From contig CM039508.1 of assembly GCA_022432975.1 (NCBI GenBank), forward strand, positions 13,982,954 to 14,046,953: a stretch of DNA of 64,000 nt, given 5' to 3'. The stretch is from Begonia masoniana (taxonomy: Eukaryota > Streptophyta > Magnoliopsida > Cucurbitales > Begoniaceae). Position 1 is the stretch's first letter. The number at the start of each line of letters is the position of its first letter. Below the pieces are notes generated by a model, which saw only the letters and a list, made by a program, of their open reading frames with translations, made no database searches and had not been told where the DNA came from. Shown here piece by piece: positions 61,475 to 64,000 of this stretch. The position numbers and the translations under genes were made by a program.

Positions 61475-62209
61475 TGATGCAAACCTCAACAAACGTGTTG
61501 TGAGACCCAACGTCAATAGATGGAATCAACTTCAGGATCCCCCAATAGTAGTTTCAAAGTTTAGGACTACTGACCCCGTGGTTATATAACAACCAGAAAC
61601 CAATAGTATCAAGAAAGGAATATTGACCCCGTTGCAATGGAAGAGCAAGAAACCAATATTATAAGGGTTGGAAATCAAGTGGTTGCACTTGAAATTTCCG
61701 CAAGTGCTACAGAAGAACAACTTGGAGGAAATTCTCACAAGATAAATCTCATTCTAGTGTGTCTTACAATGAAGAACTCCCAAGTATTTATAGGCTTACA
61801 AGAATAGTCTAGAATAGGCATTAAATAGCCTTGAAAAGATGAGAAAGAACATTGCTACTAATATAGTCTAGGTTCAGCCTTCTTTGGAAACCATCAAAAC
61901 ACCCTTTGGCCTTCTCTATGACAATATTAAATGCCTAGTGGATGTCACTTCGAAATTACTCCTTCTAGAGCCTTCTTTGCAGAATTGGTGATCATTTGGG
62001 CCTAATCAAACTTCATTTGTATTTGTAGCACATTAATAACTTTAAAGCCCATTTCTTCAAGTGGTCTTGGTTCTTGAAATAAGGTATTTTGGACTTCTTC
62101 TTGAAGTTTCTTGGCCCGAGCTCTAGTGATAGGTCCATTTGGTATTTTCAATTTCATTAAGTATTCTTCTTGGCCTAATTCTTCTTCAATGGCATCCTTG
62201 CCCACATCA
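61475..62209 (-). repeat. E2-right 5' LTR
   Basis: 735 bp, the same length as the 3' LTR and differing from it by an estimated 1-2 percent by eye. Minus-strand TATAAATA at 61785-61792. Its tail-coding region is open (62002-62205) although it is not downstream of integrase. Confidence 0.94.
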
Positions 62210-64000
62210 ATAAGAAACTTTACTTCAAGCGATATGTTCCAACAGAGCTGAACGTATTAAGCAAATGAGGTTGAGTGTTACATGACTTGTGGTTAGAACC
62301 TAAGTTATGCATTTCACATTCAAGGTTTTAACTTGAAGTAACAGAAACGACGTGTATTGAGGACCCAATAACCTTCATGGACTAGTAATTCAGACTTAGT
62401 AATGCGTTTGTTGATGTATAAGAAACTTTACTTCAATCGATTTGCTCCAAAAGAGCTGAAAGTATCAAGCAAATGAGGTTGAGTGTTACATGACTTGTGG
62501 TTCGAACCAAAGGTATGCATTTCACATTCAAGGTTTTTACTTGAAGTGATGGGAACGACGTGTATTGAGGACCCAATAACCTTCATGGACGAGTAATTAA
62601 GACTTAGTAATGCGTTTGATGAAGTATCAGAAACTTTACTTCAATCGATTTGCACAAAAAGAGCTGAACGTATCAAGCAAATGAGGTTGAGTGTTACATG
62701 ACTTGTGGTTAGAACCTAAGTTATTCATTACACATTCAAGGTTTTTACTTGAAGTGACGAGAACGACGTGTATTGAGGACCCAATAATCTTCATGGACGA
62801 GTAATTAAGACTTATTAATGCGTTTGATGAAGTATAAGAAACTTTACTTCAATCGATTTACTCCAAAAGAGCTGAACGTATCAAGCAAATGAGGTTGAGT
62901 GTTACATGACTTATGGTTAGAACCTAAGTTATCCATTTCACATTCAAGGTTTATACTTGAAGTGACGAGAACAACGTGTATTGAGGACCCAATAACTTTC
63001 ATGGACCAGTAATTAAGACTTAGTAATCCGTTTGATGAAGTATAAGAAACTTTACTTCAATCGATTTGCTCCAAAAGTGCTGAACGTATCAAGCAAATGA
63101 GGTTGAGTGTTACATGACTTGTGGTTAGAACCTAAGTTATCCATTTCACATTCAAGGTTTTTACTTGAAGTGATGAGAATTACGTGTATTGAGGACCCAA
63201 TAACCTTCATGGACGAGTAATTCAGACTTAGTAATGCGTACGATGAAGTATATGAAACTTTACTTCAATCGATTTGCTCGAAAAGAGCTGAACGTATCAA
63301 GCAAATGAGGTTGAGTGTTACATGACTTGTGGTTAGAACCTAAGTTATCCATTTCACTTTCAAGGTTTTAACTTGAAGTGACGAGAACGACGTGTATTGA
63401 GGACTTAATAACCTTCATGGACGAGTAATTCAGACTTAGTAATGCGTTTGATGAAGTATAAGAAACTTTACTTCAATCGATTTGCAACAAAAGAGCTGAA
63501 CGTATCAAGCAAATGAGGGTGAGTGTTACATGACTTGTGGTTAGAACCTAACTTATCCATTTCACATTCAAGGTTTTAACTTGAAGTGACGAGAACGACG
63601 TGTATTTAGTACCCAATAACCTTCATGGACGAGTAATTCAAACTTAGTAATGCGTTTAATAAAGTATAAGAAACTTTACTTCAATCGATTTGTTCCAAAA
63701 GAGCTGAACGTATCAAGCAAATGAGGTTGAGTGTTACAAGACTTGTGGTTAGAACCTAAGTTATCTATTTCACATTCAAGGTTTTTACTTGAAGTGACGG
63801 AAACGACGTGTATTGAGGGCCCAATAATCTTCATGGACGAGTAATTAAGACTTAGTAATGCGTTTGATGAAGTATAAGAAACTTTACTTCTATCGATTTG
63901 CTCCAAAAGAGTTCAACGTATCAAGCAAATGAGGTTGAGTGTTACATGACTTGTGGTTAGAACCTAAGTTATCAATTTCACATTCAAGGTTTTTACTTGA
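62210..64000 (-). repeat. Satellite type A, reverse orientation, to window end
   Basis: About 8.6 monomers, reverse complement of the array before E2-left (variants acatcaacaaacgc, actagtccatg and ctgttacttcaag near 10060-10140 recur at 62330-62420). The array continues past the window. It has about two monomers fewer than the left copy over the matched part. Confidence 0.94.

Larger units (their letters stand above)
55612..62209 (-). mobile_element. E2-right: full-length CRM-like Ty3/gypsy retrotransposon
   Basis: 6598 bp, two 735-bp LTRs, PBS, gag-pol, polypurine tract, TSD CTTAT. It is the clean version of the element at 10269-16840. Only four stop codons (TGA 60491, TAA 59492, TGA 57474, TAG 56820) and one frameshift (between about 59100 and 59230) disable it. 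It is not autonomous, but its LTRs, PBS and polypurine tract look sound, so it could in principle be mobilised by a relative. Confidence 0.96.

Noticed and set aside
1..64000. Giant hairpin or palindrome of biological origin
   Set aside because: The arms meet at a placeholder N gap and one arm has the indel profile of unpolished sequence, so an assembly cause is more likely.

Overview
This window is pericentromeric or centromeric heterochromatin from a flowering plant, probably a eudicot; I cannot name the species. It holds no host gene, tRNA or rRNA that I can see. Most of the sequence is one tandem satellite with a period of about 208 bp. The rest is LTR retrotransposons inserted into it: several Ty3/gypsy chromoviruses whose polyproteins look like the CRM (centromeric retrotransposon) clade, and one Tekay/Del-like element with a long LTR. 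No element is intact; all carry stops, frameshifts or truncations.

Layout: 1-36 is a scrap of E4-type gag. 37-124 is satellite. 125-4228 is element E1 (+), cut off inside reverse transcriptase. 4229-10268 is satellite type A. 10269-16840 is element E2-left (+), full length with TSD CTTAT. 16841-32986 is satellite A, very noisy to about 21.17 kb, then clean with higher-order repeats. 32987-33808 is solo LTR E3 (TSD AAATC). 33809-34208 is satellite A. 34209-41567 is element E4 (-), with solo LTR E5 nested in its RT (37233-37912, TSD ACTGG). 41568-45353 is satellite type B. 45354-48799 is the truncated Tekay-like element E6 (+). 48800-51876 is satellite B, its second half a noisy repeat of the first. 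51877-52469 is an LTR scrap plus unassigned sequence. 52470-52569 is a 100-N scaffold gap. 52570-64000 is satellite A and element E2-right (-), which is the reverse complement of the left end of the window.

Two points matter most. First, four different LTR families carry, or are adjacent to, a short basic motif of the form P-(I/L/M)-T-R-(A/S)-(R/K)-(A/T)-K encoded at the 5' end of the LTR. The integrase frame therefore runs into the 3' LTR, a known arrangement in CRM elements, where an LTR-encoded tail has been proposed to help centromere targeting. Together with a 208-bp satellite that switches type and shows higher-order repeats, this makes a functional centromere plausible. Second, the sequence right of the gap repeats the left end in inverted orientation with the same element, the same TSD and the same four stop codons. 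The copies differ mainly by homopolymer-type single-base indels in the left one. This is most simply a false duplication in the assembly, or two haplotypes joined, rather than biology.

Domain calls rest on motifs read by eye. Clade names and satellite type boundaries need database searches and alignment to confirm.
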